Of a stretch of DNA of 64,000 nucleotides, positions 8,806-17,814 are shown in pieces. Both the position numbers and the translations under genes were made by a program. A model generated the notes under the pieces. The model was not told where the DNA came from. It did no database searches and saw only the letters and a program-made list of their open reading frames with translations. The stretch covers positions 1-64,000 of the forward strand of contig NZTV01000006.1 of NCBI GenBank assembly GCA_002703245.1, in the 5' to 3' direction. This stretch comes from Microbacterium sp. (GTDB lineage: Bacteria; Actinomycetota; Actinomycetes; Actinomycetales; Microbacteriaceae). How positions within the stretch are numbered: position 1 is the stretch's first letter; the number at the start of each line of letters is the position of its first letter.

Positions 8806-9096
8806 ATGGCCGCGGACAAGTACGTCGTTCCGTCTCATCTGGATGATCCCGAGCTAATCGGGCTGTGGACGCTGGATGAGTTCCTAGCGATGGTTTTGCC
8901 ATTCGTCTGGGGTATCCTGTCTCAGCATATTCTCATTGGCATGTTGCTTGCGGGCGCAGGCTGGTGGGGACTGAAGAAGGCTAAGGCAGGACGGGCGATC
9001 TCCTGGCTGCTTCACATGGCCTACTGGCATCTTCCGGCCGGCTTCACCGGCATGAAGGCCACACCGCCCTCCTATCTCCGGCTGATGGCGGGCTGA
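8806..9096 (+). CDS. traL: Type IV conjugative transfer protein TraL
   Basis: 96 residues. The N-terminus (YVVPSHLDDPELIGLWTLDE) is typical of TraL, followed by two hydrophobic segments and a C-terminal region. TraL is a VirB3-like inner-membrane component needed for pilus assembly. It follows the pilin gene by 58 bases and ends one base before traE, the conserved F-type order A-L-E-K-B. A GGAGGGTGGTGAT leader precedes the start. Confidence 0.88.
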   Translation: MAADKYVVPSHLDDPELIGLWTLDEFLAMVLPFVWGILSQHILIGMLLAGAGWWGLKKAKAGRAISWLLHMAYWHLPAGFTGMKATPPSYLRLMAG

Positions 9097-9097
9097 G

Positions 9098-9664
9098 ATG
9101 GAAATCTCCTACACCCACGCTCAAAGCCAGCGGGTCCTGAAGCAGCGCAACCTGCTTGTGATCGTCGCCGGCGTCCTTGGCAGCCTGTGCGCCATCCTCG
9201 GTCTTGTGACAGTCACGCGCGACAGGGAGATTGTCCTTCAACCGATCCTGGCATCGCCGTTGGTCGTGAACTCTTCAGGTGTCTCGCGGCAGTATCTCGA
9301 GCTGGTCACCCGCGACACCGCGGTGCTGACGCTCGATCGCAGCCCGGCGAATCTCGAATACTGGATGAAGTCGGTACTCGATATCACCGCGCCCAGCGCG
9401 CAAGGAAAGATCCGCGCCGACCTGATGAAGATCGTCAACGAGCAGCGCGGCTCGTCGATCGCCCAGTTCTTCACCATCCAGACTATGGAGCTGGATACGA
9501 AGAATCTGCGGTCGACCGTCACCGGCGACCTGCACACGATCGTCGGCAACAAGGTCGTCTCCAGCGAGCGCCGCTCCTTCCGCTTCGATTGGCAATATTC
9601 CGGACTGTCCCTGAAGCTCGTGGGCTTCGGAATGGTGACGACCGGCAAGGAAAAGGATCAGTGA
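9098..9664 (+). CDS. traE: Type IV conjugative transfer protein TraE
   Basis: 188 residues with one N-terminal membrane helix (LLVIVAGVLGSLCAILGLV) and a periplasmic domain, the VirB8-like plan of TraE. The family pattern 'T R D ... V L ... P' and a region with NEQRGSSIAQFFTIQTMELD fit. TraE forms part of the inner-membrane core of the F-type channel. The gene starts one base after traL ends, and its stop overlaps the traK start (TGATG), which points to coupled translation. Confidence 0.88.
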   Translation: MEISYTHAQSQRVLKQRNLLVIVAGVLGSLCAILGLVTVTRDREIVLQPILASPLVVNSSGVSRQYLELVTRDTAVLTLDRSPANLEYWMKSVLDITAPSAQGKIRADLMKIVNEQRGSSIAQFFTIQTMELDTKNLRSTVTGDLHTIVGNKVVSSERRSFRFDWQYSGLSLKLVGFGMVTTGKEKDQ

Positions 9665-10473
9665 TGTCGGTCTACATCATCGGCAGCGCCGCGACCGGCG
9701 CGGTCTTCCTGTCGCGCTATTATTGCATCGTGAGCCGGATGATCGGCGTTGCCCTAGTCGCCGTGAGCTTCTTCCTCATCACCTCCCCGGCTTGGGCGGA
9801 CCAGACGGTGATGGCAGCCGACGGCAGCCAGGTTGATTGCGCAGCGTCGGCAAAGGATCTCACCAGGATCAGCTTGGTCGAGGACGAGTTTGCGTCGGTC
9901 TCGAAGATCTCGACCGGCAATCCGCAGGATGACTTTTCCGTCGTCAACGAACCGGTGCGGGGAGACATCTACCTCTCGGTGCCGGAGGGCTTCGCGCGCC
10001 CGGCGCTTTCGTTCTTTGCGACCAGCAAGCGCGGCTACGTCTACAAGATCGTGTGCCGGATCGCCGGCGAGCAGGCCGTGCAGCTCTTCATCTCCAATCC
10101 GGCGATCGCGAAGGCCAACGTGGAGGAGAATGGGGCGCCCCAGGCGGTGGTTGCAACCAGCCCGCAGGAAGCGGCGGTCGTCCTCATCCAGGCGATGTAT
10201 TCAAACAGCGTCGCCGATGGCTACGAGATGCGCCAGCGCACTCTGCGGCCGGTCTATGTCGGCAATCTCAAGGTCCAGATGATCGCTGAATATCGGGGGT
10301 CGGAACTGACCGGCCGCGTGCTGCGCATAGAGAATCGCGGCGGGGAAGCCGTCACGCTGACGGAGAGCACGGTCGCGCCGAGCAGTGCGCTCGCCGTGTC
10401 GATCGCCGAGCCGAAGCTGGAACCTGGGAAGGTCACCACGGCCTACCTCGTCTCACAAACCGGGAGGCAGTGA
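9664..10473 (+). CDS. traK: Type-F conjugative transfer protein TraK (secretin-like)
   Basis: 269 residues from ATG at 9664 overlapping the traE stop; an internal ATG at 9739 with a cleaner signal peptide (MIGVALVAVSFFLITSPAWA) is an alternative start. The exported part is a beta-rich VirB9-like domain ending in a C-terminal region suited to bind TraV. TraK is the outer-ring component of the F-type core complex with TraV and TraB. The gene sits in its standard place between traE and traB. Confidence 0.85.
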   Translation: MSVYIIGSAATGAVFLSRYYCIVSRMIGVALVAVSFFLITSPAWADQTVMAADGSQVDCAASAKDLTRISLVEDEFASVSKISTGNPQDDFSVVNEPVRGDIYLSVPEGFARPALSFFATSKRGYVYKIVCRIAGEQAVQLFISNPAIAKANVEENGAPQAVVATSPQEAAVVLIQAMYSNSVADGYEMRQRTLRPVYVGNLKVQMIAEYRGSELTGRVLRIENRGGEAVTLTESTVAPSSALAVSIAEPKLEPGKVTTAYLVSQTGRQ

Positions 10474-10474
10474 C

Positions 10475-11815
10475 ATGGCCTGGAATGACTTCCTAAAACG
10501 CAATCGTGAGCCGTTGGATGGCAGCGATACTGAGGGCGTCTCGCCCATCTCGGCCGACCTGTCCGCGAACGAAAGCATCCGAAAAAAGCAGCGCATGCTG
10601 CTCGCCGGGGTCGCCGGCGTCGGCCTGGTGGCATCGTCCTTCTGGATCTTCGGCGGCGACGAGAAGGCGACCGGTACGAACGACGACGGGACCGCGAAGG
10701 TCGAGGTGTCGACCAAGGACATGGTCAACAAGAATCTCAACCAGCAGGAGTGGATGGCGCTCTCCGAAAACCAGATGCAATCGGTCGAGAATCAACTGAA
10801 ATCGGTCAACGGCCAGCAGCAACGCCTGGACCAGCTTTCGCAGCAGGTCGAACTGCTCAAGGGGGAAAATCAGGCGATGCGGGCGGACGGCTCGCGCGTC
10901 CTCTCGGCTTATCAGCAAGAGAATGAGGCGCTGCGCCGACAGGTGGCTTCCGCCCGAACTACGCCGGCGCCAGCGCCCGCGACCGGGCCGGGCGCGATGT
11001 ACGGGCCCAACGGGACCCAGGCCTATCAGCGTCCGGATGGGCCGAACGCGTCTGCCAATGGTCGCCCGATGCCGATGGGAGGCGCCGCCGAGGTCAAGCT
11101 GGTCAGTTTCCAGACCGCAGATGCCGGCAATGCCACGCGCGTCGCTAAGGGAACGACCACCTTCAGCGACAGCATCAACTATCTGCCGCCCAACAGCTTC
11201 GCCAGTGCCAAGGTCATAGTCGGCGTTGACGCGAGCGCCGGCGTCAACAGCCAGACCGACCCCTTGCCGGTCGTGCTTCGCGTCACTGGCCCGGCCCGTT
11301 CCGTCTATCAGAACGGGCGCCTCCTAACGACCAAGATCGAAGGCTGCCTCGTGAACGGTGCCGCCCGCGGCGAGCTCTCGAGCGAGAAGGTCTACGTCAA
11401 ACTGCAAAAGATGACGTGCCCGCAGCCTGGCGGGCGCTACGCCGTCTCCGAGGTCAAGGGGTTCATCGCCTTTGGCGGCAAGACAGGGGTGCGCGGCCGA
11501 GTGGTCAGCCGGGAAGGCTCGCTTGCCATGCAGGCGTTTCTGGCCGGTCTGGTCAGTGGTGGCGGCAACGCTCTCAACACCGCTTTCAATCAGCCGCTCG
11601 CCAGCATCAGCACCGACGGGGAGGGGGGCGTCAACCGCACGCCCAACTTCGGCAGCGTCGGCCTGCGCGCGCTCGGCGGCGGTGCCGCGGAATCGGGCAA
11701 GGACGTCTCGAAATATCTGATCGAGCGGGCCGAGCAATATCAGCCCGTGATCGAGATGCCGACCGGCATCGATGTCGAAATCGTTTTCCTGGAGGGTGTC
11801 TATGTCCGCAATTGA
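10475..11815 (+). CDS. traB: Conjugative transfer protein TraB (VirB10-like)
   Basis: 446 residues. Layout: a cytoplasmic N-terminus, one membrane helix (MLLAGVAGVGLVASSFWIFGG, near residues 46-63), a coiled-coil-prone Gln-rich stretch (ENQMQSVENQLKSVNGQQQR), a Pro/Ala linker, and the C-terminal VirB10 beta-barrel domain (about residues 210-440, including VVLRVTGPARSVYQNGR and KGFIAFGGKTGVRGRVVSR). TraB spans inner membrane to outer core and couples ATP use to channel opening. Its start lies one base after the traK stop, and its end overlaps the next gene. Confidence 0.92.
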   Translation: MAWNDFLKRNREPLDGSDTEGVSPISADLSANESIRKKQRMLLAGVAGVGLVASSFWIFGGDEKATGTNDDGTAKVEVSTKDMVNKNLNQQEWMALSENQMQSVENQLKSVNGQQQRLDQLSQQVELLKGENQAMRADGSRVLSAYQQENEALRRQVASARTTPAPAPATGPGAMYGPNGTQAYQRPDGPNASANGRPMPMGGAAEVKLVSFQTADAGNATRVAKGTTTFSDSINYLPPNSFASAKVIVGVDASAGVNSQTDPLPVVLRVTGPARSVYQNGRLLTTKIEGCLVNGAARGELSSEKVYVKLQKMTCPQPGGRYAVSEVKGFIAFGGKTGVRGRVVSREGSLAMQAFLAGLVSGGGNALNTAFNQPLASISTDGEGGVNRTPNFGSVGLRALGGGAAESGKDVSKYLIERAEQYQPVIEMPTGIDVEIVFLEGVYVRN

Positions 11816-12680
11816 TCGTCTGCGAAAGCTGCGCGCGTTCGCTCGCCCGGCGCCGATTGTAGCGGCCGCTGCCGCGCTCGGCGTTGCCGGAATCGCTCTT
11901 GCAGCCGATGTCGCCGGCAAGGATGACGCCAAGGTCAGCCTGCTCCTGAAGACCAGGCTTCCGAAGACGCCGATCAACAAGCTCGATTGCGATAAGATCG
12001 ACGGGCTGTGCGAAGTCACCTCGGGCGCGAACCTCTTCTACGTCAATCATGGCGCGCGCTATCTGATCATCGGTCGTGTCTACGATATGGAGACGCGCCA
12101 AGACCTGACCGCGGCGCGGCTGCTCGAGATCAATCCGGACATGCTGGTGGGCGGGGCCGCCAAGGCGAACGCCGCGGTATCCGATGACGGCGAGGCTGGC
12201 GAAATCGCAGCGACGGCGCGCGGTGTCGGCAAGACATCCGCGCCGGTCCGCCCCGTCTCGCTCAACCTGTCTGGGCTTCCGGCCGACGGGGCCATTGTCT
12301 GGGGCAACCGGTCGGCCAAACAGAGCATCACCATCTTCACGGACTTCCGTTGCGGTTATTGCAGGGCGCTCGCCAGCGTCTTGCGCGGCATGGATGTGAA
12401 GGTGGTCGAGCGTCCGATCTCGGTCCTCGGTAGCCGCGACATCGCCGACCGCGTCTATTGCTCCAAAAACCAGGAACAGGCGCTGCATGCCGCCTATGCC
12501 GGTGAGCCATTCAAAGCGCCGGCGAGCTGCGACACCAAGGGGCTCGATGCAAACGAGCGCTTCGCGCGCGAGCATGGGCTTAATGCGACGCCAATCATCG
12601 TTCGGGGTGATGGCGCCGTCCTGGAAGGATATCGGCCCAAGGAGTTTCTCGAGGCCTGGCTGCAGGGGACGCGGTCGTGA
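11802..12680 (+). CDS. DsbC-type thiol:disulfide interchange protein
   Basis: 292 residues. The start at 11802 has GGAGGGTGTCT just upstream and gives a signal-like N-terminus (IVAAAAALGVAGIALAADV). The C-terminal half is a thioredoxin-fold domain with FTDFRCGYCRAL, a CGYC active site near residue 182, and the cis-Pro loop (NATPIIV). DsbC proteins isomerise disulfides in the periplasm; here the likely clients are the Cys-rich TraN, TraU, TraH and TraV. It overlaps the traB end by 14 bases and the traV start by 4 bases. Confidence 0.85.
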   Translation: MSAIDRLRKLRAFARPAPIVAAAAALGVAGIALAADVAGKDDAKVSLLLKTRLPKTPINKLDCDKIDGLCEVTSGANLFYVNHGARYLIIGRVYDMETRQDLTAARLLEINPDMLVGGAAKANAAVSDDGEAGEIAATARGVGKTSAPVRPVSLNLSGLPADGAIVWGNRSAKQSITIFTDFRCGYCRALASVLRGMDVKVVERPISVLGSRDIADRVYCSKNQEQALHAAYAGEPFKAPASCDTKGLDANERFAREHGLNATPIIVRGDGAVLEGYRPKEFLEAWLQGTRS

Positions 12681-13672
12681 CGGCGCGGCACGCCCTGTCG
12701 CTGCGCGGCTGCGCGATCGCCGCTCTGTCCCTGCTTGGCGGGTGCGCCACGTTCGGCAGCAATGTGAAGGGAAGTTTTTCCTGTAAAGCGCCCGATGGCA
12801 TCTGCGCGCCATCGTCCTCGATCGACGATCGAGCACTCGCGATGATCACCGGAGAGGGCACTGTCGAGCGTTCATCGCCGGCCAGCAGCGGGCCGGCCAG
12901 GCAGTCTGCACCCAGATCCTCGCACATCGCCTTTTTAGGACAAGCGCCGGCACCTCAGATCGATGCGCGCCGTACCCAGGAGCGCGTGCTGCGCATTGTC
13001 TTTCAGCCATATATCGATGAGCGTGGCCGCCTTCATGAGGTGACGGCAGTCCATGCCGTGGTGCAAAGCGGGGAATGGCAACAACAATTCCTCGTCAATG
13101 CAACAGCGATACCGGACCGAGATGCGATTGTCGCTGCTGAGCAGCCGGAATCGCTCGCCGAAGCGGTCGATCGAGCGGAACTGGCAAGCCGAGCGACGGG
13201 CGGCGTCGACCCCAATCTACCCGATCCTGCGGCCGTCGCGGCAGCCCGCGCCCGTGCAGCCGACCCGGTCAAAGCGATCAAGGACGATGTTGCGACCCGT
13301 CTAGCCCCCAAGGCGGGCCGCACACCGACGCCCCCGGCCACTAACGTCTCCTCCAGGCGCGCGGAATCGCGCAGCGTCGAGGGAGCAGTGCCGGGGGCGC
13401 CGACTATCGAAGCGAAGGTGCCGCCGCTCGCAACGGCAGACAAAGCCTCGGCCGGGACCGCCCCGGCGCCGGAGGGCGCAGACAGTGCGACCGCGATCGG
13501 CGAAGCAATCACGCGGGTGAGAGGCTCTACCGAATACCAGGCGCGCTCGGCTCAGGCAGCGAGCGACGCGAAGGCAGCAGCTCTGCCCGGATCGACGCCG
13601 ACACCCGAGCCCAAGACGAAGCCCACCGTGCGCGCGGCGAACTTCCCGGCCGCTGCTCCAGAGGAAAATTGA
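12677..13672 (+). CDS. traV: Conjugative transfer lipoprotein TraV
   Basis: 331 residues from a GTG overlapping the preceding stop. The N-terminus is a lipoprotein signal (AIAALSLLGGCATFGSNV, lipobox LLGGC), followed by the TraV pattern FSCKAPDGICAPSSS with two more cysteines. The C-terminal third is Pro/Ala/Thr-rich, making the protein longer than F TraV (about 170 residues). TraV anchors the TraK/TraB core ring in the outer membrane. Standard position before traC. Confidence 0.85.
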   Translation: MTARHALSLRGCAIAALSLLGGCATFGSNVKGSFSCKAPDGICAPSSSIDDRALAMITGEGTVERSSPASSGPARQSAPRSSHIAFLGQAPAPQIDARRTQERVLRIVFQPYIDERGRLHEVTAVHAVVQSGEWQQQFLVNATAIPDRDAIVAAEQPESLAEAVDRAELASRATGGVDPNLPDPAAVAAARARAADPVKAIKDDVATRLAPKAGRTPTPPATNVSSRRAESRSVEGAVPGAPTIEAKVPPLATADKASAGTAPAPEGADSATAIGEAITRVRGSTEYQARSAQAASDAKAAALPGSTPTPEPKTKPTVRAANFPAAAPEEN

Positions 13673-13673
13673 G

Positions 13674-16265
13674 ATGGCGAGCGGCTTCCTCGATGAGTTG
13701 CTGTCCGGTATCTTCGGCGACAGCAAGCGACCGGACACCCAGCGGCCGGACCTGGTGGTCCCGATGCTTGCGCATTGGCTCCCTTATCGAAGCTTCGACC
13801 CGAAGACCGGTATCTTCTACAATAGCGCCTCGCGCGGCTTCGTGATCGAGGCCGCGCCGCTGGTCGGCGCGGACGAGCGGACGGGTGAGATCCTGGCGCA
13901 GTTCCTGTCCGAAGGCATTCCCGCGCCCGGCTGCCTTCAGATTCACCAATGGATGTCGCCGCGCATCGGCGAGCAGCTCTCGAAATGGTATCTGCCCCGC
14001 TACTCGGCGCGCGGCGTTTACGAACGGATGGCCAAGCACCGGGTCGACTTCCTGACGGACGGCGTCTGGAATTCGCTTTCAGCCGACGCGCCGTTTTGCC
14101 TTCGCCATCATCGGGTCGCGATATCCTACTCGACGCCGGAGTCCTCAAACATCACGATCGAGCAGATCGTATCGCTCATGGACGGGCTGATCTCGGCTCT
14201 TCAATCGGTGAACGTATCCGCCCGCAAGATGGACCCGGTCGCGCTCATCGGCTGGATCGACGATATCACGTCGCCGACCACCGCCGCTGGCGACGATGCG
14301 GTGAGCTACAACCCTCTCGACCCGATCGCCGATCAGGCGATCCGAAGGGATATCGAGCTGCATATCGAGCCGGACCGCATGTTGCTGCGGACCGAGCGCT
14401 TCCGGCCGACCGGAAAAACGCTGAAGGGCGCGCCGGAGATCGGGGAGATCTACCCCGACGTGTTCGATGTGCGCTCCTTCTCGGTGCGCAACCTGCCCAC
14501 GCGCTGGGCGCCATGGGACGTAACCCGGCTGATCGGCGACATCTTTACCGACAAGCTGCGCATGCCATGCCCCGTATCGACCAACCTGTGCATCGAGTTC
14601 CCGGACCCGCAGGCGTCGACCAACAAGGCCAGCTACAAGTTCATGCGAACGACCAGCCTGGCCGATTCCAAATCGTCCCGCTTCCTGCCGCAGCTCCGCG
14701 AGCAGTCGCAGGAGTGGCGACACGTCAATGAAGAGATCCGGCAGGGCAGGAAGCTCGTGCGCGTGTTCTTCAGCGTCACGTCGTTCTCGCCGAAAGGGCA
14801 GGGCGACAGCAACGAGCGAGTGCTGAAGTCGGTCTACCGTGCGGCGGGCTGGGATCTTCTCGATGACCGCTACCTGCAGGTGATGGGTCTGTTGTGCGCG
14901 ATGCCCATGACGATGGCCAATGGCCTGTCAAAGGATCTCGAGCGCATGAAGCGGATGCGCACTCTGCTCACGACGACGGCCGCAAATCTCGCGCCGCTGC
15001 AGGGGGAATATCTCGGCGGAAGCATTCCCCACCTGCTGCTGATCGGCCGGCGCGGACAGCCCTTCTTCTGGAGCCCCTTCGAGAATGCCGCCGGCAATCA
15101 CAACGTCGCCGTGTTCGGCAAATCGGGCTCCGGCAAGTCGGTCGCGCTGCAGGAATTATGCGGCTCGCTCTGCGGTGCCGGCGCGCGAGTGGTCGTGATC
15201 GACGACGGGCGTTCGTTCGAGCATTCGGCCAAACTTCAGGGCGGCGCCTTTGTCGAGTTCACCATGAGCTCGGGCTTCTGTCTCAATCCCTTCTCGATGA
15301 TCGACGAGGCCCAGGCCGCCGAAGACGAGGACTATCTCCTCGACTGCATGGCAATGCTGAAGGCCATCATCAATCAGATGTCCCGGCATATCAACCTGCT
15401 CGACGACACCGAGCGCGGGCTGATCGACGGTGCCGTGAACCAGGTCTGGGAGGCGCACGGCAGCCGCGGCTCGATCGATCTTGTCATCGAGGCGCTCGAG
15501 GCAACCGGAAACGGGCTGGCCGCGAACCTTGCGATCGCGATGCGGCCCTTCTCGTCGGGCGGCACCTACGGCCGCTTCTTTCAGGGCGAGGTCTCGTTCG
15601 AACTTTCGGCCCAGCTCACGGTCTTCGAGCTCTCCGATCTGTCTGCCCGTGAGGAGCTGCGCAGCGTCGTCCTGACGGCGATCATGTTCATGTCGCAGCA
15701 GATGATGCGCAAGCTGGATCGTTCGATCCCGAAAGCGCTACTCCTCGACGAAGCATGGCAGATGCTCCGCGGCGGGGCGATGGCCGATTTCATCGAGACC
15801 TACGCGCGTACCTGCCGGAAATATGGCGCATCGCTGGTCACGGCGACGCAATCGCTGAACGACTATTACAAATCGGCCGGATCGGTCGCGGCGCTCGAAA
15901 ATTCCGACTGGTTCGTGATCCTCCAGCAAAAGCCGGAGACGATCGCAGACTTCAAGAAGCATGACCGCTTCGAGATGGACGATCACACCGATGCGCTGTT
16001 GCGATCCTTGAAGCGCAACGGCTTCGAATATTCGGACATCATGATCAAAGGGCCCGACACCCTCGCTGTCGGCCGCCTGGTCCTCGACCCCTATTCCGCA
16101 GCGCTGTTCTCCTCGAGTCCGAAGACTTTTGCGGCGATCGACGCTCTGATCGCCGAGGGCCTCAGCATGGACGAGGCGATCGAGCGGATCGCGTTTCCGA
16201 ACAATCCCGAAAAGTGGGTCAGCAATCTCGTCCCGGAGGACGAGATCGCGATCGCGGCGGAGTAG
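13674..16265 (+). CDS. traC: Type-F conjugation ATPase TraC (VirB4 family)
   Basis: 863 residues, full family length. Walker A is FGKSGSGKS at about residue 481; Walker B is LLLDEAW near residue 690. The N-terminal half shows the TraC_F/VirB4 domain (ending with TMANGLSKDLERMKRMRTLL). TraC is the cytoplasmic hexameric ATPase that energises pilus assembly at the inner-membrane entry of the channel. The start lies one base after the traV stop. No sign of truncation or frameshift. Confidence 0.95.
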   Translation: MASGFLDELLSGIFGDSKRPDTQRPDLVVPMLAHWLPYRSFDPKTGIFYNSASRGFVIEAAPLVGADERTGEILAQFLSEGIPAPGCLQIHQWMSPRIGEQLSKWYLPRYSARGVYERMAKHRVDFLTDGVWNSLSADAPFCLRHHRVAISYSTPESSNITIEQIVSLMDGLISALQSVNVSARKMDPVALIGWIDDITSPTTAAGDDAVSYNPLDPIADQAIRRDIELHIEPDRMLLRTERFRPTGKTLKGAPEIGEIYPDVFDVRSFSVRNLPTRWAPWDVTRLIGDIFTDKLRMPCPVSTNLCIEFPDPQASTNKASYKFMRTTSLADSKSSRFLPQLREQSQEWRHVNEEIRQGRKLVRVFFSVTSFSPKGQGDSNERVLKSVYRAAGWDLLDDRYLQVMGLLCAMPMTMANGLSKDLERMKRMRTLLTTTAANLAPLQGEYLGGSIPHLLLIGRRGQPFFWSPFENAAGNHNVAVFGKSGSGKSVALQELCGSLCGAGARVVVIDDGRSFEHSAKLQGGAFVEFTMSSGFCLNPFSMIDEAQAAEDEDYLLDCMAMLKAIINQMSRHINLLDDTERGLIDGAVNQVWEAHGSRGSIDLVIEALEATGNGLAANLAIAMRPFSSGGTYGRFFQGEVSFELSAQLTVFELSDLSAREELRSVVLTAIMFMSQQMMRKLDRSIPKALLLDEAWQMLRGGAMADFIETYARTCRKYGASLVTATQSLNDYYKSAGSVAALENSDWFVILQQKPETIADFKKHDRFEMDDHTDALLRSLKRNGFEYSDIMIKGPDTLAVGRLVLDPYSAALFSSSPKTFAAIDALIAEGLSMDEAIERIAFPNNPEKWVSNLVPEDEIAIAAE

Positions 16266-16270
16266 CAGGG

Positions 16271-16630
16271 ATGGCGACGCATCCGGTCCCGACCACCGCC
16301 CGGCGATACATCGGGTTCACGCGCCATGAATGGCAGACCATGCTTCATTTCCTGCTGCATGGGCTCGGCTTTGTCGCGTCGACGATGCTCATCACCTGGG
16401 GCCTCTTCTGCCTCTTCTTCCTCGCGATCGGCGGCTTCTCGTTCGATGGTTTCGTCCATCAGCTCAATAATTTCACGACGCGCTACGTTGCCGCGGACCC
16501 GGCGCGCACCGCCGCCTTCCTCAACATGTTCGCGATCGCGCACATGATCCTTTCCACCGCCGTCGTCGCTCTTCGCGCCAATCGCATCCTTCCGCAGCGT
16601 GCGGATGAGGGAGTTCCGCCTCATGGCTGA
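16271..16630 (+). CDS. Small membrane protein of the tra operon
   Basis: 119 residues, starting 5 bases after traC (ATG at 16271, leader GAGTAGCAGGG). Two hydrophobic segments (about residues 28-58 and 82-100) and a conserved-looking N-terminus (TARRYIGFTRHEWQTMLHF). No F-plasmid counterpart recognised; the position corresponds to that of small trb/orf genes between traC and trbI. It overlaps trbI by 8 bases, so it is very likely translated and probably a membrane accessory of the channel. Confidence 0.6.
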   Translation: MATHPVPTTARRYIGFTRHEWQTMLHFLLHGLGFVASTMLITWGLFCLFFLAIGGFSFDGFVHQLNNFTTRYVAADPARTAAFLNMFAIAHMILSTAVVALRANRILPQRADEGVPPHG

Positions 16631-17297
16631 CCAACCCCAACTCGACCTTCCTCCCCCTTCCGCGCCTGAGACCCGAGCAGCGAAGCGCAGGGTCGGTTTT
16701 GGCGGCTTCACGCGCGTCCAGATGCTGATCCTGTTGCTGCTCGTCGCTGCGATCATCTGGGGAATGTGGGTGACGCGGGCACTGACCCAGTCGAAACAAG
16801 ACCATATCGTTTCGGCACGGTTGTCGGCGCTGGTCGGCGACTATGTCGAGGCACAGCGCTTCTCAGGCTCGCCGCCCGACCGCGTGCGCGCCGAGATGCA
16901 GGCGTTCATGTCCTCGCTCGACAAGGAACTGCAGCGCAGGAGCCAAGACGGCCAGATCGTGCTTGTCGGTGAAGCCGTGCTCACCAAGAACGTGCCGGAC
17001 ATCACCGACAGCCTGAAAATGGCGGTCTTTGCCTCGGGCGTTCCCGAACCCAAGCGTATGTCCGTCGAGGAATTGCAGCGGATGCAGGAGCTCTCGGCTG
17101 CCCAATCGGCGCTGGCCGCCTCGCGTGCAGCACCGCTGGCGGCGCCGGGGGCAACCATCGATCCGATGGCTGGCGTCCCCGGCGCCAGCCCTCAGGTGCC
17201 CGCGGGCCAGGCTTTTCCGGCCCAGCCAATCCCGCCGCAGATTCCCGGTGCGTCCGTCTCGACGTTCGGAGGACCTGATGGCAACGGCGGCCAATAG
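16623..17297 (+). CDS. trbI: Type-F conjugative transfer protein TrbI
   Basis: 224 residues with a Pro-rich cytoplasmic start, one membrane helix (MLILLLLVAAIIWGMWV, about residues 32-48) and a periplasmic part. The segment QIVLVGEAVLTKNVPDITD matches the TrbI_Ftype domain, which resembles the end of TraW. The C-terminus is a Pro/Ala/Gly-rich tail, longer than in F TrbI (128 residues). TrbI influences pilus retraction in F. It overlaps both neighbours, the preceding gene by 8 bases and the peptidase gene by 20. Confidence 0.8.
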   Translation: MADQPQLDLPPPSAPETRAAKRRVGFGGFTRVQMLILLLLVAAIIWGMWVTRALTQSKQDHIVSARLSALVGDYVEAQRFSGSPPDRVRAEMQAFMSSLDKELQRRSQDGQIVLVGEAVLTKNVPDITDSLKMAVFASGVPEPKRMSVEELQRMQELSAAQSALAASRAAPLAAPGATIDPMAGVPGASPQVPAGQAFPAQPIPPQIPGASVSTFGGPDGNGGQ

Positions 17298-17814
17298 GGT
17301 GGAAGCCCTGCGTTGGCGTCCCCGCACGCGCATGTGGGGGATGCTGGCGGTGGCCGTCGCCGGGACGCTTGGCTTCGGCGCGATCGGCGAATGGCGTGAT
17401 GGCCACGCCCTTTTGATCAACACGACGGACTCGCTCCCGAATTGGGCGTTTCTCATCCAGCGCCACAAGCTGCCGGCACGCGGCGACTATGTGTTCTTCG
17501 ATCCGCCGCCCGGCGAGCTCCTCCGCCGCCATTTCGGCGCGAAGCCACAGATGTTCGGGAAGATCGCCTACGGCGTGCCCGGCGACATCATCAGCCATAT
17601 CGGCCGGACGGTCGCCGTGAATGGTCACCCGGTCGCGCAGATGAAGCCCTTCACACGCTTCGGCGAGCCGCTGACTCCTGGCGCCACCGGACGGGTGCCG
17701 GCCGGATGCTATTTCGCGGCGACGCCTCACAAGGACGGCTTCGACAGCCGTTACGGCGAAATTGGCTTCGTCTGCGGGCGCCAGATCATTGGGACAGGGG
17801 AGCCAATCCTATGA
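17278..17814 (+). CDS. S26-family signal peptidase (TraF-type pilin peptidase)
   Basis: 178 residues: a membrane helix near the N-terminus (MLAVAVAGTLGFGAIGEW), then a serine peptidase domain with TDSLPNWAFLI (the Ser-Leu-Pro catalytic site) and KIAYGVPGDIISHIGRTVAVNG (Lys-containing box D). These are marks of the plasmid TraF/Lep-like S26 peptidases that trim or cyclise pilin. In F-type systems of alphaproteobacteria the gene sits between trbI and traW, as here. The likely substrate is the pilin encoded at the operon start. ATG at 17278 overlaps trbI; the stop overlaps traW. Confidence 0.82.
   Translation: MATAANRVEALRWRPRTRMWGMLAVAVAGTLGFGAIGEWRDGHALLINTTDSLPNWAFLIQRHKLPARGDYVFFDPPPGELLRRHFGAKPQMFGKIAYGVPGDIISHIGRTVAVNGHPVAQMKPFTRFGEPLTPGATGRVPAGCYFAATPHKDGFDSRYGEIGFVCGRQIIGTGEPIL

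Noticed and set aside
11631-12836. 401-residue open frame antisense to the traB/dsbC-like region
   Set aside because: Antisense shadow across two well supported genes.
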